The translations under genes and the position numbers were made by a program. Below are positions 44,691 through 55,750 of a stretch of DNA of 64,000 bases, piece after piece. This DNA is from Talinum fruticosum (Eukaryota > Streptophyta > Magnoliopsida > Caryophyllales > Talinaceae): the NCBI GenBank assembly GCA_021018815.1, contig JAITYX010000009.1, forward strand, positions 9,116,501-9,180,500. Reading direction: 5' to 3'. Position 1 is the stretch's first letter, and the number at the start of each line of letters is the position of its first letter. The notes under the pieces are model-generated. The model was given only the letters and a program-made list of their open reading frames with translations, was not told where the DNA came from and searched no databases.

Positions 44691-45271
44691 ATGTCCATAA
44701 GGCGTGCTCACCCCATTAAAAGGACAAGGGCTGAGAGTCTCGTTCATGACAACTTCTTAGAGCGAGAATGGCATCCTTACCATGAATGGAGCCCCTATGA
44801 CCTCTTGATGGAGGCGGAGAGTCATGTCTCCTCTCTTGCTATCTCACCTTCGGTAAGCTTGTTGGCTTGAATTTCTTATTTTGCTTATTTGGGAGTGACA
44901 CTTCCACTAACTAAAATCTTATTGGATTTCATTTTCTAGAGGAGCACTATTCCGAGTAGAGGTGTTATTTGGAAATTTATTGGAAGATCAAGGAGATGAA
45001 CTACCCATTGGAGCACATCATGAATAGTATCGGATTTGGTCACTTCTTTATGACTTTAACCCATTTGTGTGATCGGAATGAGTGTGACCCTACCCGAGCC
45101 ATTAGTGAACGGTTTTGGGATACTACCAATACCTTTCATCTAGGGAGATGACCATTACACCTCTTGATTTTTCCGTTCTTTCGAGTTTGGGCTTCTCGAG
45201 GGAACCTTTAGTTTATAATCGGGACTTGTATAAAGACCGTGATCTGCTTCCATTACCTTTTGGTCCCATTG
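44691..45271 (+). pseudogene. Plant mobile domain (PMD) protein remnant with intron
   Basis: Exon 1 (44691-44852, exactly 54 codons) starts ATG and reads MSIRRAHPIKRTRAESLVHD, then WHPYHEWSPYDLLMEAE and SSLAISP. A plausible phase-0 intron follows (44853-44939, GTAAGC...TTTTCTAG). Exon 2 resumes IWKF, then after a frameshift EMNYPLEHIMNSIGFGHFFM, ERFWDTTNTFHL, and after another frameshift GEMTITPLDFSVL and GFSREPLVYNRDLY, up to the B LTR inserted at 45272. The W(W)DTTNTFH-x-x-x-GEMTITPxDF pattern is the hallmark of the plant mobile domain found in MAIN/MAIL proteins and in many gypsy and Mutator-like elements. Two frameshifts and the truncation make it non-functional. Whether it is a transposon ORF or a captured host gene cannot be decided here. 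Confidence 0.7.
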
Positions 45272-47262
45272 TGTAGGAACCACGGCCGGAACCGAACCGA
45301 TCGAGCTACCCAACAAATGGTTGGCGGGTTTGAGGAAGCTCTTTTGATTTTCAAAGATAGAAGATGATTTTGAAATGTGGGGATTAACCTTTTATTATAA
45401 TTTCGAATTTTATTAAATCTGATTTGAAGCGAACTAGGAAAATTTTAAATGGCGATTTTATTAATTATTTTATTTTTAATTATTATTTTTAAAAGTCTCG
45501 GGATATTATTTCTTAATCGAACGATAAAATTAGAGTTTCGTTTCTGCCGTTAGGCGCAAGGGCCAAATTGGTGTGAAAACACCGGTTTGGACCCAAACTC
45601 GATTATTGACCACTTGGTACAAGAGGGAGCCTGCATCTAGTAGTGACTCGGAGCTAGCCGGGGCTAAGGCTGAGATAGTCAGCCTCGGCCTCTAGCTTGG
45701 CATAGCAGATCCGAGTACTCGTTTCGCTATTCGATCAAAAACAATCAGGAAACAAATTTGAATTGAAATAAAGCAAAAGAAGAGTCGTCAATCAGTATTT
45801 AAGAGAGAAAACTAAAAAAATTAAAAGTAAAAATTTGCTCTCTCGATCTTAGTATGAGAAAACTAAGACCGAAAAAGGCTAAAAATTGACTACATCAGTC
45901 TTTGAACCGAGAATCGGATTCGGGGCGAGGGTACGAAACGTAGGGATAAACCCTTCCATTCCGCCCGTCCGAAGACGCCCATTACTAGTTCGAGTAGTGA
46001 ATCTAAATTATGTACAAAACAAGCAAGCAACCAACATGCAACGAGAGTTAAAAGGAACCGGACATAATTAAAGAAAGAGGTAAAGAAAGGCAAAAGAGGA
46101 AAAGAAAGCAAGAAATCTAAAAGATTACATCCAACAGGGAGGAAATAAAAGCGATACATCATTTCCCGCACATGACGGAAAGCGACAAAGAAAGCATGAA
46201 ATAAAATAAACCATTATGAGGATTGAATCCGTGCCCTCAAGTTTTCCCACCTACTGATCTCGAATATTGAATCTGGATCGATTGATATGATGGTGGTGAA
46301 TTGAAGGGGATTTTTGTGAGTATTTCATGGAGATAGGTATGTAGACGTGTGATTGATGGAGGTCTCGGGTTCCGATGTAGTAGGAGTGAGGAATAGAATA
46401 TAAATAGGCTGAAAAGGGACCAAGAGATTAGAATACAAAATTGAGTATTCAATAACTCTAAGGTGAATTTCAGTAGAGTAACATTTAGGGATGAGTCGCT
46501 TCTCAAATGAGAGCCAAGGCTCTCTATTTATAGGGAGAGTTTAGGTCAAGGAATGACCTAGGGTGGACACTCGACCAGCCATCCAAAAGCGACAAAGAAA
46601 CCGGGCCAAGATAATCGAAGCTTGAACCGGATAGGATAGGATTAAATTGGATAGAACCCGGTCCACAATGCCCGCTACCCGAACATGCTTAGGGTTTGGT
46701 GCCCTAGCGTGCTTGAAGAGGGAGTCTCCAAGCCAAAACATAACGCTTTAAGGTGAGAAATGCGGTAATCGGTGCCGGGCATAACAACTTTTCAAAAAGG
46801 AAAAGTTTCAATTTTTAGCAAGTATCAATTTTTGCGGTGTTTCGTGTTTGGTGCAGGATATGTGCTCCTAGTCTCGGGTGGACTGTCTTGGAGCCAAAAT
46901 GCAGTACTTTCATGCTTGCGATCATGAAATGCAATGTCAAACATCGTCTAGAGGTTTTCAAGCACCTTGTCTAGTTGGATCGAAGTGAAACGTAGTGTTC
47001 TAAGCTTGGAATTCCCGGTAAGTGGCACTAGACTCCGTTGTCTCTAAAGGCTTGGCCTGGTCATGGATCGTCTCGAAAGAAAAGGGGAATTTTGAATCGA
47101 CCTTAGGCAAAAGGCTACTTATGTTGGTGTTAGGGGTTCTTTGTGATTTATTGGCTTCCGTTGCACCTATGAAATCCGAACCGTGATCCAAATCCACAAA
47201 TAGGACTCTCATTATCGGGCCAACAAAAAAATAAAAGGCATGACACTTTTTAGGTGTCTAAA
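45272..47262 (-). repeat. Family B 3' LTR, complete (minus strand)
   Basis: TGTAGGAACC to GGTGTCTAAA, 1991 bp, colinear with 16907-18895. TATA box on the minus strand at 46523-46534 (CTATAAATAGAG). ORFs such as 45890-46171 and 46237-46506 are chance readings. Confidence 0.9.
46523..46534 (-). promoter_or_regulatory. TATA box of a family B LTR
   Basis: CCTATAAATAGAG on the minus strand at the conserved LTR position. Confidence 0.72.
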
Positions 47263-47859
47263 GTTAGCCACGACTTTGACGGAGTTTAAAAGACAATTAT
47301 CAAAGTAGACACTAAAGGGTACTTACTTGGTATCGGCATTACTTGTAATCTCATTGAATGGATGTATCCGAAATCGGTATCTTTTGACTTGAACTTTGAC
47401 GGGGGCCTGGACTTTGACTAGCGGAATTTAAAGTTTGGGTTGCTTGAATCATGAACTTAGCTACTTGAAGGCCTGAAGCTTGGATTGGTGTGCCTAAACT
47501 TGACAATGTGCTTAGTCCGCAGCTTAACAGGGGCTTGAACTTGACTCGGGTAGTAAAGTGTGAAGTCTAGATAGGGTGCCTAAACTTGACCACTTCTTGG
47601 ATCCGAAGTTCAACTGGGTGTCCTAAGCTTGGCTCGATAAATGTCCTGAAGCTTGAATGAGGGGCCTAAACTTGACCGTTCTTGGTCTAATGCTTAGGTA
47701 CAATTTTTCTACATGAATAGTTTTGTCGACTAATAATCGAATGTAAATAGTTTCGAGTGTTACTCGAAGATAATTTATAACAAGATCACATTTCAAACAT
47801 GTTTCCTTAACTTGGCCATAGAGTGGTCTTGAAGTCTTGGCATTGTGTGTGAATCTTGA
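47263..47859 (-). other. Family B 3' UTR with mutated polypurine tract
   Basis: Begins GTTAGCCACGACTTT, a damaged polypurine tract on the minus strand; the rest is colinear with 18912-19399 and non-coding. Confidence 0.7.
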
Positions 47860-48165
47860 TCACTATTGGGCCTAAAGTTTGATAAAGGGATGCCCGAAAC
47901 TTGACCACCGTTGGGCCTAAAGTTCGATGGACCGATATCTAAACCTTGACCCTTATTTGGCCTCGAGACTCAATTAGAGTGTGTTTCAAGGTTGACCACC
48001 GTTGAGCCCGAAGCTCGACGGGGTTTGTCCGAACCTTGACCACTGTTAGGCTCGAAGCTTGACCGAGGATGTGTCTCGAACCGTGGCCGCTGTTGGGCTC
48101 GAAGCTCGGATCGAGTTGTGTTTGAACCTTAACCGCTGTTAGGCCCGAAGCTCGACTTCTATCCA
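47860..48165 (-). repeat. 3' UTR minisatellite of family B (third copy)
   Basis: About six units with the theme CCTTGACCACTGTTAGGC and TCGAAGCTTGA, spacing 45-55 bp; same family as 19400-19770 and 31545-31875. Confidence 0.85.
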
Positions 48166-48267
48166 CTTTCCATGTAATAGGGATTACTTGCTTATTTTTA
48201 TGTAGAAATTCTTTCCTAGACTTAGTCGTTGGATGACCTAAAGTCCAGGGAATGCCTACTTGAAATA

Positions 48268-48272
48268 TAATG
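48268..48272. other. Target-site duplication (left) of the complete copia
   Basis: TAATG directly before the LTR start TGAAGG. The right copy at 59176-59180 is TGATG, one mismatch. Confidence 0.75.
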
Positions 48273-49807
48273 TGAAGGTTTGCTCTTGGAGAGACTAAGC
48301 CACCCTAGATAGGGATGAATCGGGTGATGAGGAAATTTAAACAAGTAATGGAAGAATAAAACTAGAGATGACTCTATGGAGACTCCGAGTCTATATTGGA
48401 CTCGGAAAAGTGCTAACTCAAAAAGTTACGTGCAAACCCTCCTGTTGCAGAAAACCACGGTCAGTGCTAATCCAAGCACCAAGTCAAATCCACTATTTTG
48501 AATCCACAAAATATAGTAGAAAGACTCAACCGAATTGTTCCCTTGGACAATTCCTTACAAGATTTTCCTAGACTCGAAATTACCTTATCTCGATCTAGTA
48601 CTTCCTAACTAAGGTAACCTTTACGGTTAGGGAAAGCGAAGCTGAGTTTACCGCTACGGCTCGGTCAAGGGACCTTACTCGAAAGTAAGAATGAGTGTTT
48701 GTAAACTAATTACAAGACCTTACAACTCACAAATATATTAAGTATAGAGTTGGAGTTGTAAGTAGAAGATTGAATATGAATACAATGACTTTTGCTTAAG
48801 TACGTGTATTGACAGTTGGTTCAAGCAATCTTCAAGTCTTGAGAGTTTGCTTTTATTTATAGATGACCAAGCGGATTAGCCGTCGTGACCATCTTCCGAC
48901 TGGAAGTCCTTTGTGACCGTTGCAATGGATTTTCCGAGTCACTCAAAAAATATCCATTGAGGTGTGAACGTTGGGCAACGACTCTTAACTTCTTTGGAAG
49001 TCCCAATCCACTGGGGGTGTCCGAAAAGTAGGGTGGAAATCACCGTTGAGCTTAGCGTTGCGGATTTCCGGTTTGGAAACGACATGCCACGACACGATGT
49101 CCGGGCCTTGGTCAAAGGTGGAAAAAGCCTTGTCTGCTGGTGATTTGACGTTTTGAACCCTAGGTTACTTTTGTAATTCAAAAAATATGATAGCCTCGTT
49201 CGAATAACCTACAAAAGTAAATCAATTTGGTTCTCAAAGTATAAAATACTTTGGTCCAAGATTAGACACGAGATAGTAATTGTAATTCAAATAATTAAGT
49301 GCACAATTATCCGAGTCGAAAGAAATAGAATTTTATGAGTCTAATATTCATTATACTCAAATTCCATCCGAGTCGATCTAGAAGCGAAGCAAGTCACATA
49401 AATAACATCGAGTGGAAAGACTTGATCCGGACTGCCAATGTTCAAACCAAGCATCCTAACTTAGAAAGATGAATTAACACGAGTAATCCACTTAAACTTA
49501 GATCATAAAGTCGAACCGAGTTGAAGCAAAATAGAACCAGTGTTTGAACATGTAATATATCCGAGTGTTGTCCGAGTGACTCGAACCGTGAGTGAAATGA
49601 TAAACATGAATATGCTTTTGAGTCGGTTAGAGTCGAAAGAGAATATATACGATAGATTTTGTAACACTTAGAAAAGATGTTATATCACTCGAAAAGTCAT
49701 TAAAGCGGATAGAATGACTTTTAATCAAAACCTTATGAGAGATGAAGTCTTATACCCGATCCCTTGATGGAACTCGGAATGATATATACGTAAGATCCGA
49801 GTCTTCA
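48273..49807 (-). repeat. Copia 3' LTR
   Basis: TGAAGGTTTGCTC to GATCCGAGTCTTCA, 1535 bp. It lies next to the polypurine tract at 49808. TATA-like box on the minus strand at 48851-48862 (CTATAAATAAAA). Confidence 0.93.
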
Positions 49808-49820
49808 ATCTTCCCCTTTT
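49808..49820 (-). promoter_or_regulatory. Copia polypurine tract
   Basis: On the minus strand AAAAGGGGAAGAT runs into the LTR start TGAAGACTC. Confidence 0.9.
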
Positions 49821-50395
49821 GATGAAATGCATTCCATACTTAGACGTAAACTTTGTTAGTGATATAGATCCGGTTTTTCATCCTTTCTCAAGCAATAAGT
49901 CAAAAAACATGATAAAATTATGTAAAGAAAATATAGTGAATGAAACATGTATTCTATCGAGTAGATAAGTCGATATTTCATAAAAAGCGCTAAAGTATTA
50001 GAGCAAGAAAATGACTAAGTATTAGAGCAATGATAGACATAGTTGTCGAATCGGAGCAAAGAAAAAAATACTAAGCAAGAAATTAAAACTCGAAATAATA
50101 AACTCGAAATAATTGCTTTAAGCGATGAAACTCGGAGATAGTGCAACTCGGAAGGCGAGATAGCGATTATTAATGAAATGCATTATAATTAAAGTGTTGA
50201 CACAAAAGAGGGTGAGAGAAACTCCCCTAAACAAGACAACAAATTTTTCTAACTATTCTCCCCTTACCTTTCAAGCAAAAACAAAAAAGGAAGAATATAT
50301 CAAGTAGATACAAATTTGATGTCCGGACAAAAAAAAATTGAAAAACAGAAAGAGAAAAAAATAAAATTAAGATGGACGAGTCCGAGTCCAGCTGG
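49821..50395 (-). other. Copia 3' untranslated spacer
   Basis: AT-rich, non-coding; corresponds to 611-1086 of the plus-strand copy. Confidence 0.6.
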
Positions 50396-52080
50396 GTGGA
50401 CGAGCAAGTGCGCCTTCACCGATAAGATCCGGAAGATGTTGACGAGCGAGGCGGAAGTAACACCGAGATCCCCGGAATGGGCTTAACCTTGAGTGGTTGA
50501 CCTAGAACTAAGTCGTCCGGAGGCTCATCCTCCCGGAACTCGGTTGTCGGAGGCGTGTGCTCGAGCCGACCAGCTGCTGACCGACCATGGTCGGCAAGGT
50601 CTTCGACCCACTCGGACTCATCGTCCGAGCCGATCATTTCCGGTTGAGGTTCCGGAGCACTTGGGCCCTCTGCTCGCTGCCCCTTGTTCTTCTTCTTTTT
50701 CCCCCTCCTCGGATGGAGCTGCCTCAGTCGTAGGCTCCTCTTCTTCTTCGCTTCTTCTTCTCCCCTTTTGAGGAGGATTTTGCCGGACTCGAGGATTCTT
50801 CATAAGTATCCGAGTCGACCGGATCCTAAGCCGCCTTAGATAGCCTCTCCTGAGCGGCTCGATCGGCTCCCTCTACTCTTTAACCAGGGCCTTCATCTCG
50901 AGAAGCACATCTTGTTGCTCTCGGATTTAGGATTAAGAGGTTTTTGGTTAATGGTCATAGATCGAAGGACAGTCTTAAATGATTGGAGGATGTCCTTGAA
51001 CTCGGTGGACACCGAGGAGAGCTTGTCCATGATAGCAGTGGACAAGGCGGAAGAGATAATATGAGAAACACCTGAGGTGGGGGCACCACCAGGTGGATGA
51101 GGTAGAGAGAGAGCGGGCCGAGTATGAGTCCGAGGTGGAGAAGGTGGCCTCGGTTCTAAGCTATGGACCCGGACACCCGGTTGGGTCTCCTAGTATCCAT
51201 ACCCAAGGAGTTCCTTTTACGAACGACAATGGCGACCTCGAAACTGCGTTTGGATCTAAGGGAAGAGGAACTTTGAACTGTTTGAAGATGAGGGTGAGAA
51301 GAGCCCCGAAAGGAAGAGGGGTGTTCTTTTTGTTCCGAGTCCGAGCCGACACAGCTGCCATTTGCTTGACTATGGTAGACCTCTAGAACGTCGTACTGAG
51401 CTTTGAGGTGTTTGGAGTTAAGGTTCTCCTTGCTAGAATGTTGTGAGAAGAAGGTTCTCATCAGCGGAAAACACGAAGGCGAGCTTTCGATTTGAGTTGA
51501 GTCACGGAGAAGTTTTTACATGACGCAGGGAATTGTTTAGCGTACTTCTCAAAGAAATCATCGATAACCTCGTTGAAAGGTATGGGGTTGCTGTTCAAGA
51601 ACATACAAGACTCTTTGAAAAGACGATGGAGAAAAGAAGTGTTTATGCGGACAGTGATGTCCCGAACTCGGAGGTGAGGATACCCTCGGAGCTAGAAAGA
51701 TTGGAGTACAACTCGAAACGAGTTCTAGGTAGATGAAATTACCGAAATAGAGGATATTGTAAACCCCTGTGGACTTTATGTGAGCCAATCACGAAAACTT
51801 AGTGGTCGGGAAGAATTTGTCATCCAATGTTAGGTGTTGGGTAACAAGAGGTTTGGAAGGAGTAGAGGGGCCTTCCGGCTTTTTGTGCGAGGTTTCTTGG
51901 TGGCGGAACGAAGAAAATCAGGGTGGGAACCTCTTTTCGGCATGTTTATTGTTGAAAAGAGAGGGAAGAGATGAACTTTTGAAAGAGAGAGAGAAAGAGA
52001 GAAAGCTCTACGAGAGTGAGCGAAGAAAAAAAGGTGAAAGAGTAGTAAGAAAGAGAGCTGAGAGCAACAGAGCTTACTAG
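50396..52080 (-). pseudogene. Extra ORF region of copia family A, decayed, unrecognised
   Basis: On the minus strand a possible start ATG at about 51944 gives MPKRGSHPDFLRSATKKPR; broken frames follow with LVTQHLTLDDKFFPTTKF (about 51800-51870), YNILYFGNFIYLELV (about 51715-51770), a coiled or basic stretch, a Glu-rich tract with GRRSEEEEEPTTEAAPSEEG (50618-50803) and DEPPDDLVLGQPL near the end (50416-50637). The start resembles the accessory ORFs of SIRE-like elements, where a downstream, sometimes env-like, protein is expected. I see no signal peptide or clear transmembrane helix. The end motif is shared with 244-610. Function unknown; more stops than pol. Confidence 0.55.
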
Positions 52081-52640
52081 ATGTTCTTCTCTTAGCTTGA
52101 GAGCGACGTACGTTTCTTTGAATGCAGAGAGGTTGTCTCGAGTAGGAGGAAGTGTGAGAGTGAGAGTAAGTAGAGAGTAAAGTAGCGAAATGAAGGAAAA
52201 TAGACGCTATTTATAGAGAAAAAAATCGTCCTTCAATAATTGTTCGACTCAGCCTCCTCATCGGTCACCTAAGACCGCTATGACTATTCTCGCTCTCCAA
52301 TGGTTAGAATTCCAGCGATTATCTCTCAATGGCTAGTTGTCCGATCGATGTGCACGAGATAGAGAGAGAAAAGAGAGATTTTGAAAGAAATTTCGAAATT
52401 CTCCATCGATCTAGAGATGATTTCCAAAGTTTTGATGTCCAATTTTCTCAAAGTTTAAGTCTGACTCGATTACGTTTCGAGTCACTCGAAACTGCAGACA
52501 ACTAATAACTATTAGCTTAGTATCACTGGTTCAATCGAACTAATGGCTATTCAGGAAAGTAAGCAAATAGCACATAATCAAGCAAAGTAATTTCACTCAT
52601 AAAATCACATAATCATGCATTAATCATGCCAAGCTCATTC
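52081..52640 (-). other. Spacer between RNase H and the extra ORF
   Basis: AT-rich sequence with purine-rich GAGAGA tracts near 51980-52060 and 52120-52200; no domain recognised. In LTR elements with an extra ORF this would hold the splice acceptor for a subgenomic RNA, but I cannot single out a site. Confidence 0.5.
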
Positions 52641-54110
52641 CTAATAAAGCAAAACCGATCCTCACAAAGGGGCTTAGTAAAGATATCAGCTAATTGAAGA
52701 TTGGTAGGAATGAATTCAAGTTTAATATCAACCTTTTCGAGTGATCTCTCGAGAAAATGATACCGACCTCAATGTGTTAGTCTTTAAGTGCTCGAACTGG
52801 ATTCTTGGTGATGCTGATTGCACTTTGATTATCGCACTTGATTAGAACAGATTTGAATGAAAGTCCAAGATCTTTCAAGTGTTGCTTTATCCATAAGATC
52901 TTAGCATAGCATGCCCCAGCCGCAATATACTCGACTTTAGCGAGTTGATAGAACTACCGAGTTTTGTTTCTTTGAATGCCAAGATATCGTGGATTGACCT
53001 GAAACCGGCAGGCTCTCGAGGTGCTCTTTCTATCAACTTTGTATCTAGTATAGTCGGCATCCGAGTATCCAGTGAGAGTCGGTTCGAGTCTCCGGAGTAC
53101 CATAGACCTAAATTCCGAGTCCCTACAAGATATCTCGAATATTCTCTTCACTCGTAGTGAGATGTGATTCTTTTGGATTAGCTTGAAATCTTGCACACGG
53201 ACAGGCACTAAACATTATGTCCGGTCTATTGGAAGTGAGATAGAGAAAAGATCCAATCATACCTGGGTAGAGTTTCGATCTACTCGCTTTACCTTTGTCA
53301 TCCGAGTCCAGCTTTATCTTGCTTCGCTCATAGGTGTTCGCTGCATGTTTCGCATCTTGGAGTTTGTACTTCTTCACGAGCTCCTTGATATACTTTGATT
53401 GATGGACATAGATGCTATCTTTGTCTTGCTTGATTTGTAGACCAAGGAAGAAATTGAGTTCTCCCATCATACTCATTTGAAATTCCTGTCTCATTAACTC
53501 GTAAAAATCTCGACTACGTAATTTCATTAGTAGCTCCAAAAATTATGTCATCGACATAGATCCGAGTAATAAGAAAGTCTTTCCCCTTGGTTTTTATAAA
53601 AAGAGTTTTGTCAATCTGACCTCTTCTAAAATCATTTTCAATCGAGAAATTGCTCAGTCTTTTACACCAAGCTCCGGGAGCTTGTTTAAGACCATAAAGA
53701 GCTTTTTGCAATTTGAACACATGATTTGGAAATTCCGAGTTTTCAAATCCAGGGGGTTGCTCAACAAAGACTTCCTCTTCAATGAAACCATTGAGAAAAG
53801 CACATTTAACATCCATTTGATATAACTTGATATTCATGCTAGATGCAAATGCCAATAAGATTCTAATAGCTTCAATTCAGCTACGAGTGCAAAGGTTTCC
53901 CCACAATAAATCCCTTCTTCTTGATTGTAACCATGAGCCATAAGTCTAGCCTTATTTCGACTACCAACCCACCTTCATCCAGTTTGGTTTTGAAGACCCA
54001 TTTGGTTTCTATGACTGGGTGATCGGAAGGTCGTTTGGTCGAGTCCGGACTTGGTTTCTTTCGAATTGATTGAGTTCCTCTTGCATGGCCTCTACCCATT
54101 CGAGGTTAAT
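52641..54110 (-). pseudogene. Copia reverse transcriptase and RNase H
   Basis: Minus-strand readings, in order: PVIETKWVFKTKLDEGG (53881-54099), then MAFASSMNIKLYQMDVK, AFLNGFIEEEVFVEQPPGFE, LQKALYGLKQAPGAW and the catalytic YVDDIIFGATN (53514-53855); GELNFFLGLQIKQDKDSIYV, YIKELVKKYKL and SRSKLYPGMIGSFLYLTSNR (53123-53539); RNase H with GYSDADY, DRKSTSRACRF (52954-53208), AKVEYIAAG and CDNQSAI (about 52800-52950). This is RVT_2 plus copia RNase H. The YVDD box and the RNase H Asp (DADY) are intact, but frameshifts at about 53860, 53530 and 53130 and several stops rule out a product. Confidence 0.92.
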
Positions 54111-55360
54111 TTAGGGCCTCTAGTGCATTTCTGGGTTTAGTTAATGATATGAATGCAGTGAATGCACATAGATTTTGAAGAGAAGAACGAGTTCTTACCC
54201 CACTTTTGATGTCGGATATGATGTTTTCTAGTGGGTGACTAGAAGCATACTTGAAAGCTCTACCTGTTCTTTGGTTCACCAGATCTGTAGGTTCAATTGG
54301 TTGATCCTCGGTAGTCTGTTCCGAGTGAGCTTGTTTATCATATTGACCTTCAACATTTTGAGCTAGCTCTTAAGTCGTCTCATTCCGAGTCCGAGTGACT
54401 TCATTCCGAGTGACATGGATTTCATTCTTGATGAGCTCATTTTCATCAAGATCATCATTTCTGCTGAGCTTCGTGTCCGAGAATGTTGACTCACTTGGTT
54501 TTTCCTGTTCAATCTCATCAAACATAACGTGGATGCTTTCTTCCACTTTGTTAGTTCTTTTATTGAATATACGATAAGCTTTGCTACGAGATGAATAACC
54601 AAGAAAAATACCTTCATCTAGCCGAGCATCAAACTTGGTTAGGTGATCCTTACCATTATTATGGATGAAACACTTATATCCAAAGGGTCTGAAGTATGAA
54701 ATATTGGGTTTCTTCCCTTTGTGGAGCTCGTATGGTGTTTTCTTCGAGGATGGGTCCGATGAGGCATCCGTCCAATGTTAGTTTGCTTTGTGTTGATTGC
54801 ATCAGCCCAAAAATAGTAGGGTAGATTGTGTTCAATCATCATTGTCCTTGCTATTTCTTCAAGAGTTCTATTCTTTCTCTCCACCACTCTATTTTGTTGA
54901 GGAGTTCATGGTGCTGAGAAGTTGTTGGAGATGCCATTCTTATCACAAAACTCTGCAAACTCCGAGTAGTCGAACTCCCTTCCATGGTCGGTTCGAATTC
55001 TCCGGATCCGAGTCCGAGACTCAACTTGGATTTTCATGTAGAGCTTGCTGAACTCTTTCAAAGCTTCATTTTTGTGCTTAAGAAAACACACCCAACTAAA
55101 TCGTGAGTAATCATCAACAATAACAAGCACATATGACTTACCTCTTAGACTCTTGACGGGATTTCACCACATAAATCCATATGCAACATTTAAAGCACCT
55201 TGGATGTGGAAATAGTTTTCGAGAGATTTGAAAGATGATCTGACATGTTTCCCTTTTGTACATGCTTCACAAATTTTATCTTTCTTAAATGCACAATCAG
55301 GCAATCCTCCGACTAAACCATGAGATGCAAGTTTATTAATGGTATGCATGCTAACATGAC
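54111..55360 (-). pseudogene. Copia integrase and linker
   Basis: The readings at 55164-55349, 54906-55130, 54639-54887 and 54363-54617 carry, in order: the zinc-binding tail CEACTKGKHVRSSFK, then VIVDDYSRFSWVCFLKHKNE, IRTDHGREFDYSEFAEFC, VERKNRTLEEIARTMM and NLPYYFWADAIN, and the linker with a KWKKAS-type tract. The D-D-E residues (DDYSRF, TDHGREF, VERKNR) are all present, unlike the copy at 33782-34330. Frame breaks separate the segments. The linker to RT (54111-54640) is low-complexity and matches 1-243. Confidence 0.9.
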
Positions 55361-55750
55361 CTAGTCTACGATGCCATGTCCATGAATCATCATGAGGAGA
55401 TGCTTTTAAGCATGATAAATTCTGTTTCGGGTCGAAAGAGGAATAGTATAAATGTTACCTAATCTCTTACCCGAGAGCTTGATTTCCTTGATAGCATCAT
55501 TAGAGATATAGCAATTGGTCCGAGTGAATCTTACCTCTTGACCTTTGTCACAAAGTTAAGAGATGCTGAGCAGATTGTACTTTAATCCTTTAACAAGGTA
55601 TACTGAGCTGACCATCTTGCCTTTACTGTCATCTCCAAACGTGACTTTTCCTCCCTTGTATTCTTTTAACTTAGAAAAGAGTCTTGAATCTCCTGACATG
55701 TGGCATTGGCATCAACTGTCTAGGTACCCTTGCCCTTTTATTCTTTTATG
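55361..55750 (-). pseudogene. Copia protease remnant and GAG-pre-integrase
   Basis: On the minus strand GYLDS is followed, after a frame break, by CHMSGDSRLFS (about 55670-55740). This is the copia protease active-site region (normally LDSGCSRHMTGD); the Gly and Cys of the motif are disturbed. KGGKVTFGDDSKGK, LVKGLKYNLLSISQLC and RFTRTNCYISND follow, as at 34479-34766. Confidence 0.8.

Noticed and set aside
41196..45271. Search for the second CACTA terminus
   Set aside because: No TTTTCTAGTAGTG-like sequence seen; TTTTCTAGTGAAG at about 44130 is only a partial chance match within B 3' UTR.
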